A DNA stretch of 64,000 nucleotides, from the NCBI GenBank assembly GCA_947623455.1, contig OX392534.1, forward strand, positions 5,342,001 to 5,406,000, read 5' to 3'. Positions 21,205 through 31,789 of the stretch are shown piece after piece. The notes beneath the pieces are model-generated. The model was not told the origin of the DNA. It saw only the letters and a list, made by a program, of their open reading frames with translations, and searched no databases. This DNA is from Mimachlamys varia. Taxonomy: Eukaryota > Mollusca > Bivalvia > Pectinida > Pectinidae. The position numbers were made by a program, and so were the translations under genes. How positions within the stretch are numbered: position 1 is the first letter of the stretch; every line of letters begins with the position of its first letter.

Positions 21205-21685
21205 GGTATCAAGTTCAATGTTCGGACGTGTATGACGACATGTATCAAGACAGACACATGTTCGATCTGTCCAATTCTCCAATCGAGCAAGGTGCCCCGA
21301 TAAAAAGAACAAAACAATACCAGGGTATTTCAAAGATGAAACGGGAAGTGAACCCATTGCAGAGTATGTAGGACTCGTACGTGTACGCCGTGAGAAATCG
21401 CATGGAGATAGAAAATATTCTTGTAATATGGAACGATATGAAAAAAAACAGGTAGCCAAAGGTATCGCAAAAGCGACCATCGGACGTGATCTAAGACACG
21501 AAATGTGTAGAGTTTAATCGATGAAAATGTGTAAAATGAATTCGATTAGAAGCGACAAACATCAGCTGTATGTTTATGCCAACAAGTCGGGTCTGTGCGC
21601 CTTCGATGACAAGCGCTGGGTCTTACCCAATCGGCACGATACGCTTTCGTTAGGTCATTACAGAATAAATAAAACAAAACTGTAA
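21205..21685 (+). pseudogene. Family B DNA polymerase (Polinton type), C-terminal fragment
   Basis: Blocks in the order of Polinton/adintovirus pPolB C-termini: CSDVYDDMYQDRHMFDLSN, then in another frame EPIAEYVGLVRVRR, KKQVAKGIAKATI and RDLRHEMC. After an in-frame TAA (21,515-21,517) follow RSDKHQLYVYANKSGLCAFD and DKRWVLPN, ending at TAA 21,683-21,685. The frame changes near 21,320. The catalytic palm is absent; only the region after the last polymerase motifs remains. It is on the same strand as the integrase and capsid genes but 5.4 kb beyond them, separated by other elements, so it may be the far end of the same element or part of another copy. Confidence 0.75.
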
Positions 21686-21786
21686 TTTTACAAAAATTTA
21701 TTCAGATGTCAGACTGAAGTCGTCATGAAAATATTGTAAATTATTATCATACATGTAGGTTATGTAGTATGAGGGATATCATGTTT

Positions 21787-21962
21787 AATTTAAGTATCAA
21801 AACTGAATCACAAAGTATTTGAAAAAAAAAGAAATAAAATATTTTAAGTTGTTGATTTAAAAAGAAAGTTTCATTAAGTATCAAAACTGAATCACAAAGT
21901 ATTTAAGAAAAAGAAATAAAATATTTTAAGTTGTTGATTTAAAAAGAAAGTTTCATTAAGTA
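21787..21962 (+). repeat. Two-copy direct repeat, about 83 bp
   Basis: TTAAGTATCAAAACTGAATCACAAAGTATTT...AAGTTGTTGATTTAAAAAGAAAGTTTCA occurs at about 21,791-21,872 and 21,873-21,956 with only small differences in an A run. Downstream (22,040-22,155) is a second small repeat, RTGAGRSAT(C)AT, in four or five copies. No gene is seen between 21,690 and 22,270. Confidence 0.8.
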
Positions 21963-22271
21963 TTAATTTAAGTTAAATAATAATTAAAGTTGTATACCTC
22001 AACGAAAATTATTCAAAATTGAAATCCTAAATGAAAAGTATGAGAGACATCATTTATAGATCCAAAAGTTTTAAGCATGAGAGACATTACCTGAATTTGA
22101 AGTATGTGAGGCATCATATGAACTTTCAAAAGTTGAAGTATGTGAGGCATAATACACTGTATATACCTTGTATTACAGTGTTTCATTAAATTAGTTTCAG
22201 ATTGTTCTTAAAAAATGTTTTCTTTATTGTATTCATTTAACAATTCAATTTTTTATGTTGTTATTGTATAA

Positions 22272-23110
22272 CAATCCTACGGCGGCGTATTAGAGCCAGT
22301 ATGAAAATAAATTTATCTTGTAAGTATAACATAATATCTTGTACGTACAACAAAATATATTGTACGTACAACTTAGTATCTTGTACGTACAACTTAGTAT
22401 CTTGTACGTACAACTTATTATCTTGTACGTACAACTTAGTATCTTGTACGTACAACTTAGTATCTTGTACGTACAACTTAGTATCTTGTACGTACAACGT
22501 ATGATCTTGTACGTACAACTTATTATCTTGTACGTACAACTTAGTATCTTGTACGTACAACTTAGTATCTTGTACGTACAACTTAGTATCTTGTACGTAC
22601 AACTTATGATCTTGTACGTACAAGATAGTATGTTGTACGTACAAGATAGTATGTTGTACGTACAAGATTCTATGTTGTACGTACAAGATAATAAGTTGTT
22701 CGTACAAGATACTAAGTTGTACGTACAAGATAGTTTGTTGTACGTACAAGATACTAAGTTGTACGTACAAGATAGTATGTTGTACGTACAAGATACTATG
22801 TTTTACGTACAAGATCATAAGTTGTACGTACAAGATAATAAGTTGTACGTACAAGATAATAAGTTGTTCGTACAAGATACTAAGTTGTACGTACAAGATA
22901 GTTTGTTGTACGTACAAGATACTAAGTTGTACGTACAAGATAATAAGTTGTACGTACAAGATACTAAGTTGTACGTACAAGATATTATGTTGTACGTACA
23001 AGATACTAAGTTGTACGTACAAGATAGTATCTTGTACGTACAAGATAGTATGTTGTACGTACAAGATAAATTTATTTTCATAGTGGCCCTAATACGCAGC
23101 CGTACAATCC
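22272..23110. mobile_element. Foldback element made of 21-bp palindromic units, with 6-bp target duplication
   Basis: CAATCC at 22,272-22,277 and 23,105-23,110 flank 22,278-23,104. The termini are inverted repeats of about 45 bp (TACGGC...TATGAAAATAAATTTATCTTGT against its reverse complement). The left arm is units of the form ATCTTGTACGTACAACTTAGT. After a perfect palindrome ATCTTGTACGTACAAGAT at 22,609-22,626, the right arm is the reverse complement of the same unit. The arms are unequal, about 340 and 487 bp, a difference of exactly seven 21-bp units. Because 21 is a multiple of 3, long open frames run on both strands (22,261-23,064 minus; 22,339-23,382 plus), but they are products of the repeat. 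Probably a non-autonomous DNA transposon. Confidence 0.9.
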
Positions 23111-23314
23111 AGTTCACTTATGTTTCAATGTTTTATTACATTGATTGTATTATGTGCTCATTGATGTTTTCATTGTTCAATATGAATGTTATTACTAAAA
23201 TTATAGTTAAACAAATACAGTTGTTCTTAGTTAATCCTCTCTACATTCTTATATACAACCCAGCATCGACTCTTTATACGGTCCAAAAATGGCTGTTACT
23301 TTACAGTAGCATCG

Positions 23315-24876
23315 ATGTCCCCTCAGCCTTCTCAAATGGGAACGAACTCCCCCGTATCTTACTTCTACTATGCTATCGATAAAGAATCCAGATTCGTTTC
23401 TCAATTCGGGATAACGTCTCCTTATAGCTGTAACGAGTTTACTAAATATATGACGGATCTACAGATGTCGACCTCCACCACAGGACCAACCACCACTGCT
23501 ATTACAGCTGTTGATCATCCAGTCATGTCGACAGCTGTAATGGCATGGCTAATAATGGCAGTAGTACTGCCTGTGTTGTTTGGTTATAATGATTTTCTTT
23601 AACATATCATCATCAATATTTGCCTTTAAATATCTTTATTATTTTGAATAATTATTTATTCTTTAACCATTGTGATTATTTTTTCCTCAAGATGTCACCA
23701 TCAATCATAACTGTATTGAATTTTCTTCTTAAATATATAATGATTTTCCTCGAAATCTCATCATTGATATTTGTTTTAATTATTCAATGTAATTATTAGT
23801 GACTATATTTGAAGGTGATGTAAGTAAGATGTCTTACTGGTTACTATATATGTTTTGTGAAGTTTCTCTCATTGAGAAAAATATATCTATTTCCATTTGT
23901 AGGAATTGCATTTCTGGCCGTTAGACGTTGGAGAGAGTGACGCTTGAGACACAGCTATCGAGTTCGGGAAGATTTCAATGTAAGCATTGGACATAAAATG
24001 TTATATGAAATTAAATCATTTGTGAATTTATACAATTTCAATTCTGAAATTATTGTAAGTTTTCTCCCTTAGACCAATGACAAAACATCATGTGTTGCCT
24101 TTAACAATTTTTTTCCATTCACAGTTTCAATTTGAGATGATGAAGGTATGTTAAATTAGATCTAAATCGGGTTGAAATCAAACAAATAATTGGTTACATT
24201 CTTTATAACATGTGGGCTAAATGTGTCCAGTCTAAAGGACTATTTCTTGTAAACAATCAGTTTCTTATACATTTCTTAAACACTCATTCTATTATTCCAA
24301 GCTCTAGTAATGTGTATATATTTCAATTGTAGATGAAATACCGACCGGGGAATTGATATCGGGTAAGTTAGAATTCACTCTTTATGTTAATTACAGGTTT
24401 GATGTTACCTTATCACCGAACAGTGCTATGGATAATTATTTTTAAAAATCTTTATCTATAATCTCGCCACAAAAGTCAAAGAATATAGATGATGGATACT
24501 GTAACATTGGGGGAACGTCACAATTAACTTTGTATACTTTATTTTCAAGACATGTTATTTGATTTTTTTATATTGTAGATGAGACTGACCTGAAACAGGT
24601 GGTGGTGGTGGGAGAGGAGGAGGAGCAAGGTGAGTTGGAAGGTATGTAGAAATACTTCATAACTTGTTCCATATTATCATGTTATAGTGCAAATAAATTC
24701 AGAAGGAGACTAACTTTTCTGTGTCTTATTTATCTTTTTGTGATGATGTATATAGTTTATGGTTTGTTTTTTTTTTTTAAATTGTAGCATCCAGAGAGGA
24801 AATTGTGTCCTCCCCCACTTCTTCCACCACCTCACCAGGACGATCTCCGTATCTGTTACGTCTGGGTCAAGTATAA
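23315..24876 (+). pseudogene. Possible spliced gene for a single-pass membrane protein, degenerate
   Basis: ORF 23,315-23,602 is Ser/Thr-rich and ends in a hydrophobic span (VMAWLIMAVVLPVLFGY). Downstream are small AG...GT-bounded segments: 23,903-23,979, 24,125-24,145, 24,333-24,362, 24,579-24,629 (or to 24,641, a second GT donor 12 nt on) and a final segment from 24,788 to TAA 24,874-24,876. The last three join in one open phase and give an acidic, then Ser/Pro-rich tail (VVVVGEEEEQ; SSPTSSTTSPGRSPYLL). However, 23,903-23,979 has stops in all three frames, and 24,125-24,145 does not share the phase of the next exon. So it is a decayed gene, or some exons are wrong. I do not recognise the family. 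Confidence 0.3.
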
Positions 24877-24899
24877 AGAGCAAACATGATATTTAGGGA

Positions 24900-27800
24900 A
24901 ATGTTTTATTATTCACTTTTTCCCCAATGATTAATACATTTTATTCTAATACTTAATAATAATAGTGTTGTTTTGTAATTTGTTTTTAATTGTGACAATA
25001 CTCAATTGATGTGTTTTCTATTTATTAGTTTAGTTTTTGTGATGTTTCATTGTGATAATTTAAAACATTATAAATATATACAAATCAATACTCAGGTGAA
25101 TGTGTGTCTTTTTTCATTTTATTTTTTGTTTGTGTATTTTCAATGTAATAACCTTTTTTTCAATACTTAATTATTCACTTTTTTTTCCAATGATTATCAT
25201 ATTTTATTCTTATACTTAATGATATTAAGGTTGTTTTGTATTTTGTTTGTCTGTAATTGTGATAATGATTTTCATAAAGTTTTTTAAAAATTTTCTTGTG
25301 ATTCTGCAAATTTTTACATATTAATATTGTAGTAATTCGATTTTTTTTTTAAATGTTTAACTTGATATTTCTGCGATTGTTTCCCAATATTTACATGATT
25401 ATACCAATGTTTAATTCATACACTTTATTCTTGTAATTAATGACATATATGTATGGCCATTTACTGTGATGTGCCAAATAAATGTTTTGATTTGAAATCT
25501 ATCGTTTTTATTATTCTTAATTTGTTTACTTATACGATTCAGAAATAAGTCTACATCAATTCCGCCCCTTTTACAAGCATTCAATCATTTGACATATTGA
25601 CAAGTAAAATGTTTGCTTACCTTAACGGATTTGTGCCACGAAAAATGAAAATTTTATATTTGGTAAAAGTCATGTTTTAAAACGATATTCAAACACCCAA
25701 TCTTGCAATCGTGGTCTGGTTACTTTGTGTTGACACGATTATAAGGTCATTTTCGCCGACCTCTAAATTATGCATATTTTGTGACCCAGAACGAGGCCAC
25801 TCCCCTGTCACGTCATCTTAGTACATGAAAATCAAGCTATCGCCATATTACACTGTTTGCTTACATAAACATTGTATTGTATAGGTATAACGTGTATAAC
25901 AGCAAATATTGTTGTGATAGTTACATAATGATACATACAATACGTACAATATACTTTTAAAAACGAAAGTCCATGCATAATTTTAACTTGTATTGGCCAA
26001 AATGGTGTTTTGTGCAGCATTTGAATGCTAATTTCGTTCGTTATCCCGAAGAATATATATATAGTAGTCAAGATATCGACACCCTGTCGAAACATTACAA
26101 ACCAAGGGCGTGCTATTCACATGGGATTAGTGTCTTACACAAGCGTGACACTAATTAGTTGATTGGTCAGGGAATTCACCTGGATAAGACAGGTAAATGG
26201 TACCATTTTACCTTTATACTGCTATATATACTGACATCAGTCAGGACGACGAAACCCGTACCAGAGTCATAAAAACGATACACACGTACAGTACATCAGG
26301 CAACCAACTTTATATTTATACCAATTTGACGAAAATAACCAGAATTAATGTTTATCTCCAAATTATTTTCGCATTCTACGGTACGTGTAAAATACGTATG
26401 TAATCGGGGCCTAATTTGTACTTGTACTATGTATTGAAAATTCCACGCACAAGATTCCGAAAAAAGGATGAAATGTAAATCCAACATTATTTTATTTAGT
26501 TTTATTTAGTGTTCAAATGTATCACGGAATTGGATTAGATTTTGCTATTTAGGTCCGTGGGGGGTGGGGGTGTCGTTCTGAACGTCCTGGGTGTCTATAT
26601 CCGAGTTACAACAATAAACCTTTTTTTATATATTATCATTAATGTGAGCTTTAGATATTTCATAAATTCTTCAACTTCATCTTTGCTAGTTACCTAATGA
26701 ATATAACCACTGAGGTCATCACAAGTGTGAAATGACTTACCTGTGATATCAAAGGGACGCGGCGGTAAGAGGAAAAAAGACGATCGGTACATGCAATTAT
26801 AATCTTATACAGCTGGTCAGTTAACACATTAGGAAAGGTATACAATAGACTGACACCCTGTCAAATTCCCTCAGATAATTATTAAATGTACATTACGATG
26901 TACATTATTACGCCCACTATACATATATTTTGTATTCACTGGTAAAAATATGAATTAGAAAAAAAACCGTCGGTAGTGCAACGATTGATAGGTAAAAAGT
27001 GTCACCGACATGGAGCTTAATAAAGAAGCGATATTTCCTTCGACACGGGAAAACTTTCGAAAGTCCGCTTTTTCCGAGACAAATCTAAGATGGGAATGTT
27101 TCGTACCACAACTAAAATAATCACATCTTAAAATTGTGGTATTTAAACCGAATACAAATACAATTTACAAGAGCATTTTCAAATAGTTAGATTGCATTTC
27201 CCGTTTTTTCGAGTCGACGTAACATATGTATTCGTGTTGACAATGTTCCGTGCTGATGTCGCTTTCCCTGGTATATCTACCTGTCCGTCTCTGAAAGCGA
27301 CAAATAATTCTTTAGCTCGATAAACATGTTTTTTATGTGAATAAAATAGCAAGGGCAACTCCAATACCAAGTACATCACTATCTATATCTGACATGGTGA
27401 ATGTTGCCAAAATTACAGTACTTTTTAGGTCGGTAATCAGCGGACCTAATGTAAGCAGGTAAGGTTAGATTGAGGAGTCCTTGTACTAAGATGACGTCAC
27501 GCGATCACGTGACCAACGAGCTCATTATCTCTAGTTTCGCTTGAGAGGTCAATGCGTATGACCCGAATTTCCATTTTTGTTTCACAAATCTTTTAATCAA
27601 ATACTGGATTTCATGACTTTCCATAATTTGAATTACTATGATTTTGAAATATATATGTTGCTTTCGGATGAATCGTGACCGTGTTAATGCAGTATACACT
27701 AGTTAACCGTGTGGTCTGGTACACGCCTTTGTGGAAATGGATTACGCCGTTGATCTCGTTACTAACTTTACGGTGTATTATTTGATCGTTACTTGACAAT

Positions 27801-28480
27801 TTTCCTGAAGGATTCAGTCGTCGTCTTCTAACGTGTTGACAATTGCTCTCTCTAATCACTTCACTTATGTGTCTACTTTGCTCTCTCAGAAAGCAGCATT
27901 TTCTAAAGAGATGATTTAATACATTTGCTCTCTCAGATAACTATTTCATAAAAAAAAACTTTCATCATTGTATACATTAACGAAACATTAAAGTTTTTTT
28001 ATTATCATGACTTTATCGTTGAAAGCATATTCGTTGATTTTATAGCTCATTTAAATATATTTATCGATTAATTATTCCAACGTTTCATTATCTTTTAAAT
28101 TCGAAACGGTTGACATAATACATCACTATTAGATTTTTTCTTAACATTTCTTCTATCGTTAAAAAAAGGACGGACACTTCACTTATATCTACAACAGTTT
28201 GTTTATCATTATATCGAAACTATCTGTGTCTTCATTAATACTAAATATATACGGCTGGTAAAATGTCATATATATATAGATCAGTTTTTGGATTAAATTC
28301 ATAACCATTACACCTAAAGGGTTAGACTCGTAAATAAAAATTATCCTATGGGTATTATAGAAAGAAACTGTTGTTACCTCCTATATGTTTCTACTATTGT
28401 ACTGAATTGTTGGGGTGATTTTGTGAGGATCTGATTTGGGTACTTAATTTGCATTTTATTTAACGTTATTATAAACAAAA
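24900..28480. other. AT-rich noncoding stretch
   Basis: No ORF here has a recognisable protein signal, and I found no tandem array, SINE head or long inverted repeat. An AATAAA near 25,478 could end a plus-strand transcript such as the putative gene before it. The sequence GTACTAAGATGACGT at 27,483 has an inverted counterpart at about 25,814, too short to call an element. Confidence 0.45.
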
Positions 28481-28490
28481 ATGTCTATCG

Positions 28491-28886
28491 ACTCCCATCT
28501 CCATTTATCCCATTCTACCGATTGGTAGCTGTGTGCTTTTACAGGCTTTGGACTGTCCGACATATCTAATGTCAAGCTAGATTAGAGTCACATAGGCCGT
28601 CAGGGTCAAAAGAGATGCTAGCGGGGAATCCAACACATTGCTGTAGAACAGGAAACTGAAGTAACCAAACCAAAATGGTTTGATTTCTTCCAGGTATCTC
28701 AATCAATATGGAGATATTCATTCCTTTTTTTAAAGCTGTTAACGGTTCATCAACGCATATAGGATATATATGAATAAGGACACACAATTCTTACTAGGAA
28801 ATCCAAGTCGATGTCGAATAGGACACACAAACCACCAAACCCGAAAAAGTCTGCCGACTCCCATCTCCATTTATCACATTCTACCG
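28491..28886 (+). repeat. 31-bp direct repeat flanking 366 bp before the reverse transcriptase
   Basis: GACTCCCATCTCCATTTATC(C/A)CATTCTACCGAT occurs at about 28,490-28,521 and at about 28,856-28,887, the second copy just before the first recognisable reverse-transcriptase residues. One base differs. This may be a 5' structural repeat or pseudo-LTR edge of the retroelement, or a local duplication. Confidence 0.65.
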
Positions 28887-28894
28887 ATCAGTCT

Positions 28895-29785
28895 TGAGCA
28901 CCCCCTTCTCAAAAATGTTTCGTCCATCAAAACATTTGATTTTTCCACCCTGTACATTACCATACCACATGCCAAACTGAAAGAACGTCTTCGGTCTCTC
29001 ATTATGAGAGCTTTCTTTTCCAAGAAAGGTGAACGACGATACAAATACATGGTTGTGAGCTATCATGGAGCATACTTTGTGAAAAACCCAACAAAAGCTA
29101 GGTTGAAATATATTGAGGAAGATATAGTACGAATGATTGAACTCCTGGTTGACAATATCTTTTTTGAGTTCGGAGTAAAGATTTTCCAACAGACTGTTGG
29201 CATTCCAATGGGCACTGACTGTGCACCACTTTTGGCTGACTTGTTTTTGTTTTCATACGAGGCTGAATTTGTCGAGGGGCTTATCAGGACGGGTAACAAA
29301 AAATTGCCAAATCTTTCAATTTCACTTTCAGGTATATCGACGATGTGTTGTCTATAAACAACAAGAGGTTTGCTGACCTAGTCGATCGTATATACCCTAC
29401 TGAACTTGAGATTAAAGACACAACAGACTCTCCGACATCAGCTTCTTACCTAGATCTTTACTTAAGCTATGACCAACACGGACAACTTACTACTAAGCTG
29501 TATGATAAACGTGACGATTTCGAATTTCCGATCGTAAACTTTCCCTTTCTTGATAGTAACATCCCTGCTTCTCCATCCTATGGTGTTTACATGTCGCAGT
29601 TGATTCGTTATTCTAGGACTTGCTCTGAATATCGAGATTTTTCGTGATAGATGTCAACTGCTGACGAACAAACTTACGGCACAGGGATTCGAGAGATGCA
29701 GGTTGATGAAGACTATGTGCAAGTTTTATGGTCGCCATCTTGATTATCATCGAGAATTTTTTTGTATCTTTGTGTGATATGAAGA
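28895..29785 (+). pseudogene. Reverse transcriptase (Penelope-like or related class), 5'-truncated and frameshifted
   Basis: The first open segment (to 29,357) has KTFDFSTLYITIPHAKL and GIPMGTDCAPLLADLFLFSY, the palm motifs around the first catalytic Asp and motif B. The frame changes near 29,310. The YIDD box is at 29,333-29,344, followed by the segment to 29,647 with ELEIKDTTDS, ASYLDLYL, KLYDKRDDFEFPIVNFPFL and YGVYMSQLIRYSR. A second shift near 29,645 leads to KFYGRH at about 29,725. These motifs match a very abundant reverse-transcriptase family in molluscs, cnidarians and fish that I place near Penelope-like elements. The N-terminus is cut at about 28,895 and no endonuclease domain is visible. 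Its noncoding 3' tail follows. Confidence 0.8.
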
Positions 29786-30075
29786 TGGACGTTTTTTAAG
29801 TTTGCTTGTCAGTGTGTTTACTTGTTGTGATGACAATGATGACTCGGTTCTCATTTTGAGGATTGATGCTTACTTGGATGTGACAAAGATTTACATGGCG
29901 GGTGTCGTCGATAAAGCAGAAGACGCTTACTCTTCAGGAACATCTGGTCTTATTCTCTTGTGCGTTTACGAGAGTCTCCATGTAAATCTTTCCTTTGTTC
30001 CTATTGTGCCGCTAGTTTAATCGATTTTGAGTTTGGATTATGGTTTTGTTGACGCTTTGGTATTCTCTGATTTTT
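29786..30075 (+). mobile_element. 3' noncoding tail of the reverse-transcriptase element
   Basis: Contains GGGTGTCGTCGATAAAGC, GAAGACGCTTACTC, GAGTCTCCATGTAAATC, TCCTTTGTTCCTAT and TTTGGATTATGGTTTTGTTGACG. The same ordered blocks occur in five other places in this window (9,441; 9,640; 53,455; 57,085; 60,330). Because it directly follows a reverse transcriptase here, the scattered fragments can be assigned to this family. Confidence 0.75.
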
Positions 30076-30573
30076 TTTCCGCAGCTTATGGTAGAGCAAA
30101 ATGGCTCAACGTAAACTTTCAAGAGCAGATCTTTTACCATCCATGTCTCTCTAGAAAGTGATGCATAATTACTCTGTACTTTTGATATAACTGATGGTCA
30201 ATACTATTGGTTTCGCTCGAAGAATATCGTGCCGATCCTACAGCATATCTTATCAGAAATTACCATCTTAAAGGAAAAATTTTTTATTTGTAATATATCC
30301 TGTTTCAGTTTCTGAAATTTGTGAATCGTAACCACTCCAGCCTACGATGAGCGTGATACCTTTTTATTTTATTAACAATACATATCTAATTTAATCTTGC
30401 TTGAAACAAGCTTTTTCATTGGTTTAAAAAATTATGTTATCAGCCCATCACCTAAAAAATGACGTCGCCGTTTATAACGTCGCTTTTGATTGGCTAATGC
30501 AGCAGCGTATTAATTTTTAAGAGAATAGAGTCCATCAATAAAGTGATTTTTTGCAGGGTATAGATTAAATTTT

Positions 30574-30730
30574 AAGTATCAACTTGAATCTATTTTTGAT
30601 GTTATGGGGTTATAACACAAAACACCGCAGTGTACTCTCATCATAAACCGCTTCGCGGTTTATTTAGAGTACACTTTGTTTTTTGTGTTATATTTCCATA
30701 ACATAAAAAATAGATTCAAGTTAATCCTTA
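30574..30730. mobile_element. Near-perfect 157-bp hairpin element (AAGTATCA...AATCCTTA)
   Basis: The left arm 30,574-30,651 and right arm 30,654-30,730 are reverse complements with a few mismatches. The tip is TAAACCGC/GCGGTTTA around a 3-nt loop. The right tip is followed by TATATAATACAT. About 90 bp to the left is a segment with GACGTCGCCG, AACGTCGC and ATTGGCTAA. It shares its tip octamers with the hairpins at 48,318 and 50,479 although the stems are unrelated. Confidence 0.85.
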
Positions 30731-31324
30731 TATAATACATACAAATATGTATGCATGCAAATATAGCATTGCCAAAAGAATAAGACAACAGGCTAAGCCT
30801 ATATCAGTCTTCTTCTAGAAATACTTCCGGTTAGACCTGACAGAAAGATGTTATGTTCCCTCTTTTAATACTAAATTTTATTGTTACAGAAGCAACACAT
30901 ATAAAATTATATAAAACAAAAACAAAAATTATCAAAGTAGATTAGACTGTGGTAAAGTGAAAGCATAACATGTTTCTGCCAGGTCTATAATTGAAGATTT
31001 CTTTGTAATGAAATAACTACTAATAACAATGAACTCGCTCACACATTCATTCACACATTCATACTAGAATGTTATAATGTACAGTATAGTAAAATTAGAA
31101 ACTTGCTAGAATAGTAACATAATATGTATATGTATTAACAAGTTTTCTACAAAAATATAGAAATTATGTATTCATAGTGAAACGTTTTGAAGCTTAATAA
31201 TATAAGTTGGCATGAAAAAGAATAGAAGTATTTAAGTGATCATGTGCATCAAGGATACCGCATAATAAGCAATTAAGATTTACATAACCTAACGAATTAA
31301 AAATAATTGTAATATGGTGTCTGG

Positions 31325-31620
31325 AATTAGAATATAGGGGACATTACCACAAGCACAGGAAGCATTATCAACCAGGTGATCCTGAAATTTATCATAGTTA
31401 AGATCGCTTTTAAAATTCCTAAGATGTCATAAAATTATGTTAAGTTTCCTAGGAATAGAATTGATAAAAAAGTTTGATACAGTCATGTCGATAGATGCTT
31501 TCAGTTTACGTTTAAAAGAAGAAATAGAGATAGAGTCTCTAACGGTACTATCAAGTGCATTCCACATATTCATAGTTGCAGGGAAGAAACTTTACATATA
31601 ACTATTAGTTCTTGATTGAG
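31325..31620 (-). pseudogene. LINE ORF2 C-terminal fragment
   Basis: Minus-strand translation gives SFFPATMNMWNALDSTVRDS, SISSFKRKLK, IPRKLNIIL and NYDKFQDHLVDNASCACG. This order (SFFP...WN.LP..VR, SFK..L, the L.HN/NYD segment and the CxCG cysteine motif) is the conserved C-terminus of Jockey/CR1-like non-LTR retrotransposons. Stops occur at about 31,594 (after the TNSYM segment) and within the N..L segment. The reverse-transcriptase core is absent. The fragment ends about 170 bp before the 53-bp satellite. Confidence 0.72.
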
Positions 31621-31789
31621 GTATATTAAAGACTCTTATTTCTGAAGGTATATATATTGTTTACATTCAGAAATGGCTGTAGGATATAGAAGCGATATGC
31701 TGGAGTGTAGTTATTTATAATTTTAAACATTAATATCAGTTTGTGGTTTTGTCTTCTTGAGCTGAAGGACTCAAGTTGTGTTTCAGGAT

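Noticed and set aside
22339..23382. 347-codon plus-strand ORF and 267-codon minus-strand ORF as protein genes
   Set aside because: Both are consequences of a 21-bp tandem palindrome in which no stop happens to occur; no start context, splice sites or non-repeat protein sequence.
27179..27379. Minus-strand ORF and nearby MSDIDSD-type start as a transposase N-terminus
   Set aside because: The start resembles acidic N-termini of Harbinger-derived proteins but no following motif fits, and stops follow within 20 codons.
25814..27497. 1.7-kb transposon with ACGTCATCTTAGTACA terminal repeats
   Set aside because: The inverted match is only about 15-17 bp, has no target duplication, and matches of this length are expected by chance in a window this size.
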